NCBI GenBank assembly: GCA_015229165.1
Contig: JADGCD010000034.1
Span: forward strand, 1 to 14,920
From: Nitrospinota bacterium
Lineage (GTDB): Bacteria > Nitrospinota_A > UBA7883 > JADGGD01
Direction of reading: 5' to 3'
DNA length: 14,920 nucleotides
The notes beneath the pieces were generated by a model. That model saw only the letters and a program-made list of their open reading frames with translations, searched no databases and was not told the DNA's origin. Position numbers and translations under genes: made by a program. Below, one piece after another: positions 1 through 7,250 of the stretch (within the stretch, counting starts at the first letter, position 1; the number at the start of each line of letters is the position of its first letter).

Positions 1-664
1 CCAGCCATGAAAGGGCCCCGTAGAGGTCGGCCGGTCCGAGTCGGCCGAATAGTCCGGCGAGGCGGACGCCGACGGGGGGGAGCGGGCGGCCAGCGCGGGT
101 ATCGGCGTTTCTCTTGCGGGTGGCGGCCCGCTCCTGTCGGAGGATGTCCCGCAGCAGGACGGCCTGCGGATGGTCGGGGCAGAGGGTGACGAGCCGGGTG
201 AGACGGCTTTCGGCTTCGTCATAGCTTTTCTGCTGCGCGAACAGCATTGCGGAGCGCAGGAGGGCGGTCTCGTCGTCGGGGGCCAGTTCGAGCGCCTTGC
301 GGTAGGCGGCCAGCGCCTCGTAGACCATGTTGGCGTGGGAGCTGGCGCCGCCGAGGGCGAGCAGGATGTCGAGCCGGGTGGGGTCGAGATCGGCGGCGGC
401 GGTGAGCCGGGCGACGGCGAGCTTGAAGTTCTTCCGGGCGAGGTCGGTCCCGGCTTCCCGGTAGAGCCGGGCGGCGGTGGCGGCGGCGCTCTCTTCCTGC
501 ACGACGGTGGCCCCGCCGGGAGAGGGGGTCACCAAGACCTGGGTGACTTCCCGGGTGGTCATGAATTGGTTGCCGCAGGCGCTACAGTTTTGCCGGGCGG
601 TTTCCCCTTTCGGGACGACCGGCTCCTCGACGGGGGCGCCGCAGTAGGGGCAACGTGCGCTCAT
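1..664 (-). CDS. Zinc-ribbon and TPR-repeat protein, 3' end outside window
   Basis: This reading frame starts at ATG 664-662 and stays open for 221 codons to the window edge, so its C-terminus is missing. Residues 5-8 (CPYC) and 27-30 (CSAC) form a two-knuckle zinc ribbon. A low-complexity linker follows (about 40-60), then helical TPR-like repeats at about 62-180; the segment around 115-130, with A-x-x-x-Y-x-K-A-L-E-L-A-P, is a typical TPR unit. The tail at 182-200 is basic and proline-rich. No signal peptide is visible at the N-terminus, so a cytoplasmic protein-protein adaptor is plausible, but I cannot name a function. It lies beyond the rplQ terminator in the same direction, so it is probably transcribed separately. 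No strong Shine-Dalgarno is visible, and M35 is an alternative but unlikely start because it would lose the zinc ribbon. The plus-strand frame at 170-709 is its antisense shadow. Confidence 0.75.
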   Translation of the reverse strand, partial: MSARCPYCGAPVEEPVVPKGETARQNCSACGNQFMTTREVTQVLVTPSPGGATVVQEESAAATAARLYREAGTDLARKNFKLAVARLTAAADLDPTRLDILLALGGASSHANMVYEALAAYRKALELAPDDETALLRSAMLFAQQKSYDEAESRLTRLVTLCPDHPQAVLLRDILRQERAATRKRNADTRAGRPLPPVGVRLAGLFGRLGPADLYGALSWL

Positions 665-702
665 CAGGGGCTTTGCGGCTCCGCAAGGGTGTTTGAATGG
701 GT

Positions 703-731
703 ATGGTAGGCCACCGGGGGAACGGGCGCAA
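703..731 (-). promoter_or_regulatory. Weak candidate promoter for the zinc-ribbon/TPR gene
   Basis: On the minus strand TTGCGC (731-726) and TACCAT (708-703) are 17 bp apart, between the rplQ terminator and the start at 664. Only 3/6 and 4/6 bases match the sigma70 consensus, so the call rests mainly on position. The predicted 5' UTR holds the inverted repeat TTGCGG-AG-CCGCAA (686-673) just upstream of the start codon. Confidence 0.25.
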
Positions 732-744
732 GGGGGAAGGGGAA

Positions 745-776
745 AGGAAAACGCCGGAGCCTTTCGGCTCCGGCGT
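745..776 (-). terminator. Rho-independent terminator of the ribosomal super-operon
   Basis: Read on the minus strand, an 11-bp perfect stem (ACGCCGGAGCC / GGCTCCGGCGT) closes a GAAA loop and is followed by TTTTCCTTT. It begins 20 bases after the rplQ stop codon and nothing else in the cluster looks like it. It therefore marks the end of the operon and separates it from the zinc-ribbon/TPR gene. The opposite strand has no T-run, so it should act in one direction only. Confidence 0.93.
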
Positions 777-796
777 CGTCGTGTCGTGCGGGGGGC

Positions 797-1210
797 TTAC
801 GCTTCCTGCTTCTCGGCCACGCGGCGGACCCGCTTCTTGGGAAGGGCGGCTTCGTTGCGGTCGACGAGTTCGACCACGGCCATCGGGGCGTTGTCGCCGT
901 GGCGGACGCCCAGCTTGTAGATGCGGGTGTAACCGCCGGGGCGGTCTTTGTAGCGGGCGGCCAGTTCGTCGAACAGCTTGGCCACGACCCCTTTGGTCCG
1001 GACGTAGGCGAGCGCCTTGCGCCGGTGGGCCAAGGAGGCGCCCTTGCCGAGGGTGATCATCCGTTCGGCGATGCGGCGCAACTCTTTGGCCTTGGCTTCG
1101 GTGGTGGTGATCTTCTCGATCTCCAGCAGGGAGGTGACCATGTTGCGGAACATGGCTTTCCGGTGGCTGCCGGAGCGGCCGAAATGTTTTTTGTCAATCA
1201 GGTGTCGCAT
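797..1210 (-). CDS. rplQ: 50S ribosomal protein L17
   Basis: A 137-residue L17, a component of the large ribosomal subunit that contacts 23S rRNA. The N-terminus (MRHLIDKKHFGRSGSHRKAM) matches the family opening, and the ITTTEAKAKELR and MITLGKG segments are typical L17 core. The length is within the usual bacterial range, with a short charged end. The ATG at 1210 is preceded by AGAGGA at 5-base spacing. It is the last gene of the cluster, 43 bases after rpoA, as in most bacteria, and is followed directly by the terminator. The rpoA-rplQ gap contains a strong hairpin described separately. Confidence 0.97.
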   Translation of the reverse strand: MRHLIDKKHFGRSGSHRKAMFRNMVTSLLEIEKITTTEAKAKELRRIAERMITLGKGASLAHRRKALAYVRTKGVVAKLFDELAARYKDRPGGYTRIYKLGVRHGDNAPMAVVELVDRNEAALPKKRVRRVAEKQEA

Positions 1211-1225
1211 CGGAATCCTCTACGC

Positions 1226-1247
1226 GCCCCCGCGGTTTCCGGGGGGC
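1226..1247 (-). other. Intercistronic hairpin between rpoA and rplQ
   Basis: The minus-strand RNA has GCCCCC / GGGGGC arms continued, past one bulged C, by CGG / CCG around an AAA loop. This gives about nine pairs, mostly GC, filling half of the 43-base gap. No U-run follows, so it is not a terminator. It could slow RNase processing or tune rplQ translation relative to rpoA; the role is inferred only from position. Confidence 0.6.
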
Positions 1248-1253
1248 ATTCTC

Positions 1254-2270
1254 CTAGTTGTCGGTGGCCAGTCCCTGCTCGAGCAGTTTGATCTCGTCGC
1301 GGAAGTGGTCGATGTCCATGCCGAGGGACAGCCCCATCTCCTCGAGGATCTCCTTGATCTCGTTGAGCGACTTGCGGCCGAAGTTGCGGGTCTTGAGCAT
1401 CTCGGAGTCGGTCTTGGAGACCAGCTCCATGATCGACTTGATATTGGCGTTCTTGAGGCAGTTGTAGGAGCGGACGGAAAGCTCCAGCTCTTCGACGCTC
1501 TTCATCAGGTTGCGGGCGATCTTGAGTTTTTCCTCGTTGACGCGCTTGCTGGGGGCTTCCTGCTCCTCGTCGAAGTTGATGAAGATCTGCAGGTGGTCCT
1601 TCAGGTTCTTGGCGGCCAGAGCCACGGCGTCCACCGGTTTGACGGCGCCGTTGGTGGTCACTTCGAGGACGAGCTTGTCGTAGTCGTTGGACTGCTCGAC
1701 GCGGGTCTTCTCCACCGCGAAGGTGACGCGGGTCACCGGCGAGAAGATGGAGTCGATGGGGATCATGTCCAGATCCCAGTTGGGGTCGCCGTTGGCCTCG
1801 GCGGGGGTGTAGCCCCGACCGGTCTTCACGATCATCTCGATGTTCAGCGTCGCTTTGGGATCGCTGATGGTGGCCAGCCGAAGGCCGGGGTTGAGGATCG
1901 ACACGCCGGTGGGGGTGTCGATCTGCCCGGCGGTGACGTCGCCCGCACCGCTGACGGAGAGCCGCAGGGTCTTGTCACCCTCGACTTCCTTTTTGAGGAT
2001 CAGCTGCTTGATGTTCAGGATGATCTCGGAGACGTCCTCGACGACTCCGTCCACCGACGAGAACTCGTGGTGGATGCCGTCGAAACGGACCGCCACCACG
2101 GCGGCGCCGGGGATGGACGACAGAAGATGACGGCGAAGCGAATTGCCGATGGTGGCGCCAAAGCCCCGTTCGAACGGTTCGGCGACGAACCGCGAGTAGG
2201 TGGCGGTGACGCTTTTCCCGTCGGTCTCGAGCTTTTTCGGTTTGACGAATCCTTGCCAGGCCGAAATCAT
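1254..2270 (-). CDS. rpoA: DNA-directed RNA polymerase subunit alpha
   Basis: A 338-residue alpha subunit, which dimerises to nucleate RNA polymerase assembly and contacts promoter UP elements and activators. Residues 1 to about 235 are the N-terminal dimerisation domain (ERGFGATIGNSLRR at 34-47 is the family signature). A charged linker runs to about 250, and the C-terminal DNA-binding domain covers about 255-325. Within it, VRSYNCLKNA carries R267, equivalent to the DNA-contacting Arg265 of E. coli, and FGRKSLNEIKE is intact. The start at 2270 is chosen because AAGGAGG lies 4 bases upstream; a longer frame reaching back to 2357 would overlap rpsD. It sits 28 bases after rpsD and 43 before rplQ, the standard alpha-operon position. 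Confidence 0.98.
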   Translation of the reverse strand: MISAWQGFVKPKKLETDGKSVTATYSRFVAEPFERGFGATIGNSLRRHLLSSIPGAAVVAVRFDGIHHEFSSVDGVVEDVSEIILNIKQLILKKEVEGDKTLRLSVSGAGDVTAGQIDTPTGVSILNPGLRLATISDPKATLNIEMIVKTGRGYTPAEANGDPNWDLDMIPIDSIFSPVTRVTFAVEKTRVEQSNDYDKLVLEVTTNGAVKPVDAVALAAKNLKDHLQIFINFDEEQEAPSKRVNEEKLKIARNLMKSVEELELSVRSYNCLKNANIKSIMELVSKTDSEMLKTRNFGRKSLNEIKEILEEMGLSLGMDIDHFRDEIKLLEQGLATDN

Positions 2271-2298
2271 GAATCCTCCTTGCCGCGCAGTCGCGTGA

Positions 2299-2925
2299 TT
2301 ACTTGGAATACAGCTCGACGATAAGCTGTTCCTGGATCGGCATCCGAACCTGATCACGGCTCGGGAGATCCTGAACGACCACCTTGAACTGCCCCTTGTC
2401 GACGGAGAGCCAGTCGGGGGTCTGCCCTTCGCCGGCCCGGTCGAGGGCGGCGACGATGACGTCGGCCTTGCGGCTCTTCTCGCGCACCTGGATCTCGTCC
2501 CCCTTCTTCACGAGGAAGGAGGGGATGTTGACCCGACGCCCGTTGACGGCGATGTGGTTGTGGCGTATGAGCTGGCGGGCCTGCGCCCGGGACGTGGCCA
2601 GCCCGCCGGAAAGAACCACCGAGTCCAGCCGGGTCTCCAGTGCGGTCAGCAGGTTTTCGCCGGTGACCCCCTTCTTCCGGTCGGCCTTGGCGAACATGAG
2701 CCGGAACTGCTTCTCCAGCACGCCGTAAATGCGTTTCACCTTCTGCTTCTCGCGCAGCTGGGTGCCATACTCCTTGACCTTCACGCGGGCCTGGCCGTGC
2801 TGGCCGGGAGCGTAGGCGCGCCGCTCGATGGCGCATTTCTTCGAAAGGCAGCGTTCCCCTTTAAGGAACAGCTTCGCGCCTTCCCGCCGACAGAGCCTGC
2901 AGACGGAACCGGTATACCTAGCCAA
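2299..2925 (-). CDS. rpsD: 30S ribosomal protein S4
   Basis: A 208-residue S4, a primary 16S rRNA-binding protein that starts 30S assembly. In several bacteria it also represses its own operon by binding the mRNA. C9, C12, C26 and C31 form the N-terminal zinc site of the zinc-binding S4 class. The S4 RNA-binding domain (RLDSVV, ARQLIRHNHI, VNGRRVNIPS) occupies about 100-165. The start is TTG (2925-2923): it is the only start that gives the normal MARYTG opening, and it has AGGAGG with 5-base spacing, so the strong ribosome-binding site compensates for a weak start codon. The 33-base gap from rpsK and the 28-base gap to rpoA are normal. Confidence 0.97.
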   Translation of the reverse strand: MARYTGSVCRLCRREGAKLFLKGERCLSKKCAIERRAYAPGQHGQARVKVKEYGTQLREKQKVKRIYGVLEKQFRLMFAKADRKKGVTGENLLTALETRLDSVVLSGGLATSRAQARQLIRHNHIAVNGRRVNIPSFLVKKGDEIQVREKSRKADVIVAALDRAGEGQTPDWLSVDKGQFKVVVQDLPSRDQVRMPIQEQLIVELYSK

Positions 2926-2958
2926 CGTATCCTCCTCGTAGTACGCTTCGAAACGGGG

Positions 2959-3360
2959 TCACACCCGGCGCCGCTTGGCGGGCCGGCATCCGTTGTGGGG
3001 GATGGGGGTGACGTCGCGAATCATTTCAACATCCAGACCGGCGGTCTGCAGGGCGCGGACGGCCGCCTCGCGGCCGGCGCCGGGCCCCTTGATGAGCACA
3101 TCGACCTTGCGCAGGCCCATCTCCACCGCCTTCTTGGCGGCTTCTTCGGCGGCGATCTGCGCGGCGTAGGGGGTGGACTTGCGGGAGCCCTTGAACCCTT
3201 GCGCCCCGGAGGTCGACCACGCGATGGTGTTGCCCGACGGGTCGGTGATGGTGATGATGGTGTTGTTGAAGGTCGACCGGACGTGCACCACGCCGTTGGC
3301 GCCGACTTTCTTGACGCGCTTTTTTGTGGCCGCGCCGCCCTTCACTTTTTTCTCTGCCAT
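2959..3360 (-). CDS. rpsK: 30S ribosomal protein S11
   Basis: A 133-residue S11, which sits on the 30S platform near the mRNA exit. A lysine-rich N-terminal tail (about 1-18) precedes the conserved core: STFNNTIITITD, STSGAQGFKGSRKSTPYAAQ and KGPGAGREAA. The C-terminus ends VTPIPHNGCRPAKRRRV, including the Asn-Gly that is iso-aspartylated in other bacteria. Length and order (between rpsM and rpsD) are standard. Confidence 0.98.
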   Translation of the reverse strand: MAEKKVKGGAATKKRVKKVGANGVVHVRSTFNNTIITITDPSGNTIAWSTSGAQGFKGSRKSTPYAAQIAAEEAAKKAVEMGLRKVDVLIKGPGAGREAAVRALQTAGLDVEMIRDVTPIPHNGCRPAKRRRV

Positions 3361-3397
3361 GCTTCAGATCGCTTTCGTCTTTATATCGGCCGAGCCG

Positions 3398-3781
3398 TTA
3401 TTTCTTCGATTCTTTGCGGCGCCCCGACCCGGCGGTGCGGCGCGGCCCCTTGCGGGTGCGGCTGTTGGTCCGGGTCCGCTGGCCGCGGGCCGGAAGGCCC
3501 CGGCGGTGGCGCATGCCCCGGTAGCAACCGATGTCCATCAGCCGCTTGATGGCCAACTGGACTTCGCGGCGCAGGTCGCCTTCGACCTGGTACTGCTTTT
3601 CGATGATGTTGCGCAGGTTGTTGACGTCGGTGTCGGTCAGATCCTTGACGCGGGTGTCGGGATTGACGTTGGCGTCCTTCAGGATCTTTCCGGCCGTGGT
3701 CGGGCCGATGCCGTAGATATAGGTCAGCGCGATCTCGATCCGTTTGTCGCGCGGAATGTCGATGCCTGCGATGCGGGCCAT
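3398..3781 (-). CDS. rpsM: 30S ribosomal protein S13
   Basis: A 127-residue S13, the 30S head protein that contacts the P-site tRNA and bridges to the large subunit. The opening MARIAGIDIPRDKR, the helix-hairpin-helix segment YIYGIGPTTAGKIL (about 21-34) and the CYRGMRHRRGLPARGQRT segment are all family hallmarks. The basic C-terminal tail reaches into the decoding region. It starts with ATG 19 bases after rpmJ and is followed by rpsK after 37 bases. Confidence 0.98.
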   Translation of the reverse strand: MARIAGIDIPRDKRIEIALTYIYGIGPTTAGKILKDANVNPDTRVKDLTDTDVNNLRNIIEKQYQVEGDLRREVQLAIKRLMDIGCYRGMRHRRGLPARGQRTRTNSRTRKGPRRTAGSGRRKESKK

Positions 3782-3800
3782 GCTCTCTCCTTAGCCTCTC

Positions 3801-3914
3801 TTAACCTTGCCGCTGCTTGTGCTTGGGGTTTTCGCAAATGACGCGCACGACGCCTTTGCGTTTGACCACTTTGCACTTTTCGCAGATCGGCTTGACCGAC
3901 GCTTTTACTTTCAT
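3801..3914 (-). CDS. rpmJ: 50S ribosomal protein L36
   Basis: A 37-codon gene read directly from the sequence: MKVKASVKPICEKCK at the start and a lysine/arginine-rich end. C11, C14, C27 and H32 form the zinc site of the zinc-binding L36 type, and 37-38 residues is the normal size. GGAG lies 7 bases before the ATG. It is the first gene of the alpha-type transcription unit, 144 bases after map and just behind a good promoter. No infA gene intervenes. Confidence 0.96.
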   Translation of the reverse strand: MKVKASVKPICEKCKVVKRKGVVRVICENPKHKQRQG

Positions 3915-3947
3915 CTGTCGTCTCCGTCCAACGGTTCCTTTACGGCA

Positions 3948-3964
3948 GGCGGCGAAATACCGCC
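3948..3964 (-). other. Hairpin in the rpmJ 5' leader
   Basis: The transcript has GGCGG and CCGCC arms around a 7-base loop, about midway between the predicted start of transcription and the rpmJ start codon. A second small dyad, CCGU-UGG-ACGG, lies closer to the gene and covers part of the Shine-Dalgarno. Either could modulate rpmJ-rpsM expression; there is no direct evidence for a role. Confidence 0.4.
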
Positions 3965-3986
3965 CCGCTTTCGTGGAAAAAGATGG

Positions 3987-4015
3987 ATTGTAGCAAATGG
4001 GAACCGACTTCCCAA
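3987..4015 (-). promoter_or_regulatory. Internal sigma70-type promoter for rpmJ-rpsM-rpsK-rpsD-rpoA-rplQ
   Basis: On the minus strand TTGGGA (4015-4010) and TACAAT (3992-3987) are separated by exactly 17 bp, and TG one base before the -10 makes it an extended -10. An A7 tract (4025-4019) lies just upstream of the -35, as in UP elements. The 144-base gap it occupies is the largest inside the cluster. Transcription should start near 3980, leaving a leader of about 65 nt. The 15-bp dyad GGGAA-n5-TTCCC (3999-4013) overlaps the -35/spacer. CTTTTTCC follows the -10 after four bases, as in the rplV promoter. Confidence 0.8.
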
Positions 4016-4058
4016 GTCTTTTTTTCGTTCGGAACCCGATTATCTGCGCCGCGCCCCA

Positions 4059-4814
4059 TTACGCCACTCCCACGCTCAGGATTTCGTACCCTTCGGGGGT
4101 CACGGCCACGGAATGTTCGAAGTGGGCCGACCGGGCCCGGTCGAGGGTCAGAACGGTCCACCGGTCGGAGAGTATCTCCACTTCGGGACCGCCCATGTTG
4201 ACCATCGGCTCTATGGCCAGCACCATGCCGGGGCGCAACTGCGGCCCCCGCCCCGGCTTCCCGAAGTTGGGGACCTGGGGATCTTCGTGGGGTTGGCTGC
4301 CGATGCCGTGGCCGACGAAGGCGGTGACGACGGTGTAGCCGTTCTCTTCGGCGTGGGTCTGGATGGCGTGGCCGATGTCGGAGAGCCGTCCGCCGGGGCG
4401 GATGGCTTCGATCCCCTTGTAGAGGCATTCGCGGGTGATGGCGACCAGGTCGGCCGATTCTTCGTCAATGGCCCCCACCGGCAGGGTCTGGGCGGCGTCG
4501 CCGTAGTAGCCCTGCCACTCGGCGCCGAGGTCCAGTCCGATGATGTCCCCCTCGCGGACGGCGGTCTTGTCGGGGATGCCGTGGACAACCTGTTCGTTGA
4601 TGGCGACGCACAGGGTGGCCGGGAATCCCCGGTATCCCTTGAACGACGGACGGGCGCCGAGGTCGCGGATGACGGTCTCGGCTTCCCGGTCGAGCTCGAG
4701 GGTGGTGACGCCGGGCCGGAGAATCGCGGCGAGGCGGGCGTGGGCGGCGGCGACGATCTGGTTGGCCCGCCTAAGTTTGTCGATCTCTTCGGGACTGCGC
4801 AGGTGGATGGCCAT
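4059..4814 (-). CDS. map: Methionine aminopeptidase, type I
   Basis: A 251-residue cytosolic metalloprotease that removes the initiator methionine from nascent proteins. All five metal ligands of the pita-bread fold are present: D95, D106, H169, E202 and E233. The substrate-binding histidines H78 and H176 are also present. There is no N-terminal zinc-finger extension, which makes it a compact class I enzyme. It starts 3 bases after adk, so the two are probably translationally coupled, and secY-adk-map is the usual order. The frame ends 144 bases before rpmJ with no hairpin-plus-T-run, so some readthrough into the alpha block is likely. Confidence 0.97.
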   Translation of the reverse strand: MAIHLRSPEEIDKLRRANQIVAAAHARLAAILRPGVTTLELDREAETVIRDLGARPSFKGYRGFPATLCVAINEQVVHGIPDKTAVREGDIIGLDLGAEWQGYYGDAAQTLPVGAIDEESADLVAITRECLYKGIEAIRPGGRLSDIGHAIQTHAEENGYTVVTAFVGHGIGSQPHEDPQVPNFGKPGRGPQLRPGMVLAIEPMVNMGGPEVEILSDRWTVLTLDRARSAHFEHSVAVTPEGYEILSVGVA

Positions 4815-4817
4815 CGA

Positions 4818-5462
4818 TCAGCCGTCGAGCAGGGCCAGGAGCGCTCCCCGGACCTCCTCGATGGGCGCCGATCCGTCCAGGCGGTGGTAGGCGCCGCCGG
4901 TGGCGTAGTAGCTCTCCAGCAGGTCGGCTTGCTGCCGGTAGACGTCGAAGCGCTTCATGATGGTGGCTTCATTGTCGTCGGCCCGCTGGTAAAGTTCACC
5001 GCCGCACTGGTCGCACACGTCTTCGGTGGCGGGGGGGGAGAATTCGAGATGGAACATCTGGCCGCAGGCGCGGCAGATGCGCCGACCAGTGAGGCGGCGG
5101 ACCAGCTCTTCGGCTTCGACGCGCAGGTCGATGACCATGTCGATCTTCCCGCCGCTGGCGGCGAGCGCGGTGGTCAGGGCCTCGGCCTGTCCGACGGTCC
5201 GGGGGAACCCGTCGAGGAGGAATCCAGCCTGACAGTCGGCCTGCGTCAGCCGCTCGTTGATGACGCCGATGACCACTTCGTCGGGGACCAGTTCGCCGGC
5301 GTCCATGAACTTTTTGGCTTCGCGCCCCATGGCGGTCTGCTCGGCCACGGCGCTGCGGAGGATGTCGCCGGTTGAGATCTGTGGCCAGCCGTACCGCTGG
5401 CTGATCATCTTGGCCTGGGTCCCTTTTCCGGCGCCCGGAGGCCCGAGCAGTATGATGCGCAT
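4818..5462 (-). CDS. adk: Adenylate kinase, zinc-LID long form
   Basis: A 214-residue enzyme catalysing ATP + AMP = 2 ADP in the cytosol. The P-loop GPPGAGKGT is at 7-15, the AMP-binding region follows (STGDILR about 30-36), and DGFPRT is at 84-89. The LID domain (about 122-160) has four cysteines, C130, C133, C150 and C153, in the pattern of zinc-binding adenylate kinases; E. coli Adk lacks these. Its length fits the long form. It lies 28 bases after secY and 3 before map. Confidence 0.98.
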   Translation of the reverse strand: MRIILLGPPGAGKGTQAKMISQRYGWPQISTGDILRSAVAEQTAMGREAKKFMDAGELVPDEVVIGVINERLTQADCQAGFLLDGFPRTVGQAEALTTALAASGGKIDMVIDLRVEAEELVRRLTGRRICRACGQMFHLEFSPPATEDVCDQCGGELYQRADDNEATIMKRFDVYRQQADLLESYYATGGAYHRLDGSAPIEEVRGALLALLDG

Positions 5463-5490
5463 CCCCTCTTTCCCCCTCTCTCTCGCCGGA

Positions 5491-6810
5491 TCAGCGGCGA
5501 CCGCGGATGGAGCCTTTTTTGACCAGCTTGTCGTAATGGCGCATGACCAGGTGCGACTGGATCTGGGCCATGGTGTCCATGCCGACGCCGACGACGATCA
5601 GAAGTCCGGTGCCGCCGAAGTAAAACGGGACGGCCAACTGGGAGATCAGGATGTCGGGGATCACGCAGACCAGCGAGAGATAGGCGGCGCCGGTGAAGGT
5701 GAGCCGGGAGAGGACCTTTTCGATATACGCGGCGGTGGGGGCGCCGGGGCGGATGCCGGGGATGTTGGCGTTGCTCTTCTTCAGGTTGTCGGCCACTTCC
5801 TGCGGATTGAAGATGATGGCGGTGTAGAAGTAGCAAAAGAAGAAGATGGCGGCGATGTAGATCGTTTCATAGACGAAGGCGCCGGGACGCAGGGCGTCGA
5901 CGACGACGTTGAGCCACGGGGCCGACTCTTTGTCCATGAAATTGAGCAGGGTGGCCGGGAACATGATGATGGAAGAGGCGAAGATCGGCGGAATGACGCC
6001 GGAGGTGTTCACCTTGAGGGGAAGATGGGAAGTGGTCCCCCCCATCATCTTGCGCCCCTGCATCCGCTTGGCGTAGTTGATGGTGAGTCGCCGCTGGGCG
6101 CTCTCCATGAAGGTTATGGCGCCGATGGCGACGACCATAAGCAACACGAGGGCCAGCATCATGATCAGCGAGAGCTGGCCGATGGAGACCAGTTCGTAGG
6201 TCTGGAAGATGGCGGACGGCATGTCGGCCACAATCCCGGCGAAGATGATCAGCGAAATGCCGTTGCCGATACCCCGCTCGGTGATCTGCTCGCCGAGCCA
6301 CATCAGGAACGAGGTGCCAGCCGCCAGGGTCACGACGGTGACGAGCCGGAATCCCCAGCCGGGCTCCGAGACCACCGGCATGCCGCCGGGGCTGGAGAGC
6401 TGCTCCAGCCAGAAGGCGATGGAGAGCCCCTGGATGGAGGCGAGGATGACGGTGCCGTAGCGGGTGTACTGGGTGATCTTCTTGCGCCCCTGCTCCCCTT
6501 CCTTTTTCAGTTTCTCCAGGTGCGGGATGACGACGGTCATCAGTTGGAGGATGATGGAGGAGGAGATGTAGGGCATGATTCCCAGGGCGAAGATGGTGGC
6601 CTGGGAGAAGTTGCTGCCGGTGAACATGTCGAAGAATTCGAACATGGTTCCGGCCATATTGCGGAAAAAGTCGGCCAAGGCGTCGGTTTCGACGCCGGGG
6701 ACAGGGATGTGGGAGCCGATGCGGAAGACGGCCAGCATCCCCAGCGTGAAGAGAATACGGTTCTTCAGTTCCGGGATCTTGCCGATCCCCAGCATTCCTT
6801 GTCCGATCAC
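5491..6810 (-). CDS. secY: Preprotein translocase subunit SecY
   Basis: A 439-residue, ten-helix channel subunit of the Sec translocon in the inner membrane, working with SecE/SecG and SecA. Conserved stretches are clear: the plug-helix region (about 45-65), ALGIMPYISSSIILQL, the GIGNGISLIIFAGI segment, NTSGVIPPIFASS, and the C-terminal IRPGAPTAAYI and LTFTGA. The tail ends in a basic KKGSIRGRR. The start is uncertain: GTG at 6810 lies 2 bases after the rplO stop, while ATG at 6795 gives a protein 5 residues shorter with AAGGA directly against it. Neither has an ideal ribosome-binding site, which suggests coupling to rplO translation. Confidence 0.97.
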   Translation of the reverse strand: MIGQGMLGIGKIPELKNRILFTLGMLAVFRIGSHIPVPGVETDALADFFRNMAGTMFEFFDMFTGSNFSQATIFALGIMPYISSSIILQLMTVVIPHLEKLKKEGEQGRKKITQYTRYGTVILASIQGLSIAFWLEQLSSPGGMPVVSEPGWGFRLVTVVTLAAGTSFLMWLGEQITERGIGNGISLIIFAGIVADMPSAIFQTYELVSIGQLSLIMMLALVLLMVVAIGAITFMESAQRRLTINYAKRMQGRKMMGGTTSHLPLKVNTSGVIPPIFASSIIMFPATLLNFMDKESAPWLNVVVDALRPGAFVYETIYIAAIFFFCYFYTAIIFNPQEVADNLKKSNANIPGIRPGAPTAAYIEKVLSRLTFTGAAYLSLVCVIPDILISQLAVPFYFGGTGLLIVVGVGMDTMAQIQSHLVMRHYDKLVKKGSIRGRR

Positions 6811-6812
6811 GG

Positions 6813-7250
6813 TTAGCGCGCCACCGCTTTCCCGCCGGCTTGCTCAATCTTGGCGACGGCGGATTTGCTGAAGCGGTCGGCGGTGACGGTCAGGGCGCGG
6901 GTGATGGTCCCCTGTCCCAGCACTTTCACTTTCCGCCCTTTCCGTACCACGCCCCGCTCGGCCAGGGTATCAGGAGTAATGTCTCCTTCAAGCCCGAACT
7001 TTTCAAGGGTGGCCAGGTTCACGATCTCATACTCCTCGCGGTGAATGTTGGTGAACCCGAACTTGGGGAGACGGCGGTGCAGGGGCATCTGCCCCCCTTC
7101 GAAACCGGCGAACGTCTGTCCGCCAGAGCGGGCTTTCTGCCCCTTGTGTCCCATGCCGGCGGTTTTGCCGAGGCCGGAGCCGTGTCCGCGGCCAACGCGT
7201 TTCCGGGTTTTCCGGGAGCCGGCGGCCGGTTTGAGCTGATTGAGTTTCAT
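6813..7250 (-). CDS. rplO: 50S ribosomal protein L15
   Basis: A 145-residue L15, a late-assembling large-subunit protein. The glycine-rich extended N-terminus (about 19-43, beginning VGRGHGSGLGKTAGMGHKG) threads into 23S rRNA and is diagnostic. The globular part has the normal length. It follows rpsE after only 24 bases, with no L30 gene between them, and almost abuts secY. Confidence 0.98.
   Translation of the reverse strand: MKLNQLKPAAGSRKTRKRVGRGHGSGLGKTAGMGHKGQKARSGGQTFAGFEGGQMPLHRRLPKFGFTNIHREEYEIVNLATLEKFGLEGDITPDTLAERGVVRKGRKVKVLGQGTITRALTVTADRFSKSAVAKIEQAGGKAVAR

Noticed and set aside
170..709. Plus-strand open frame of 179 codons at the left edge
   Set aside because: The minus strand here encodes a better protein with a zinc ribbon and TPR repeats, and the plus frame is its Gly-rich complement.
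1017..2324. Plus-strand open frame of 435 codons opposite rplQ and rpoA
   Set aside because: It is the complement of rpoA, with no domain or ribosome-binding site and composition typical of a shadow frame.
4016..4058. Possible terminator between map and rpmJ
   Set aside because: The A-run there is on the coding (minus) strand, not a T-run, and no hairpin precedes it; it fits an UP-like promoter element better.
3807..5375. Plus-strand open frame of 522 codons across rpmJ, map and adk
   Set aside because: It is antisense to genes with complete catalytic motifs. Its low-complexity Gly/Asp/Val composition is typical of GC-rich shadow frames, and it lacks any recognisable domain.
5257..6816. Plus-strand open frame of 519 codons opposite secY
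   Set aside because: It is an antisense shadow of an unmistakable SecY; the translation is dominated by Gly, Asp and Glu as expected from the complement of hydrophobic codons.
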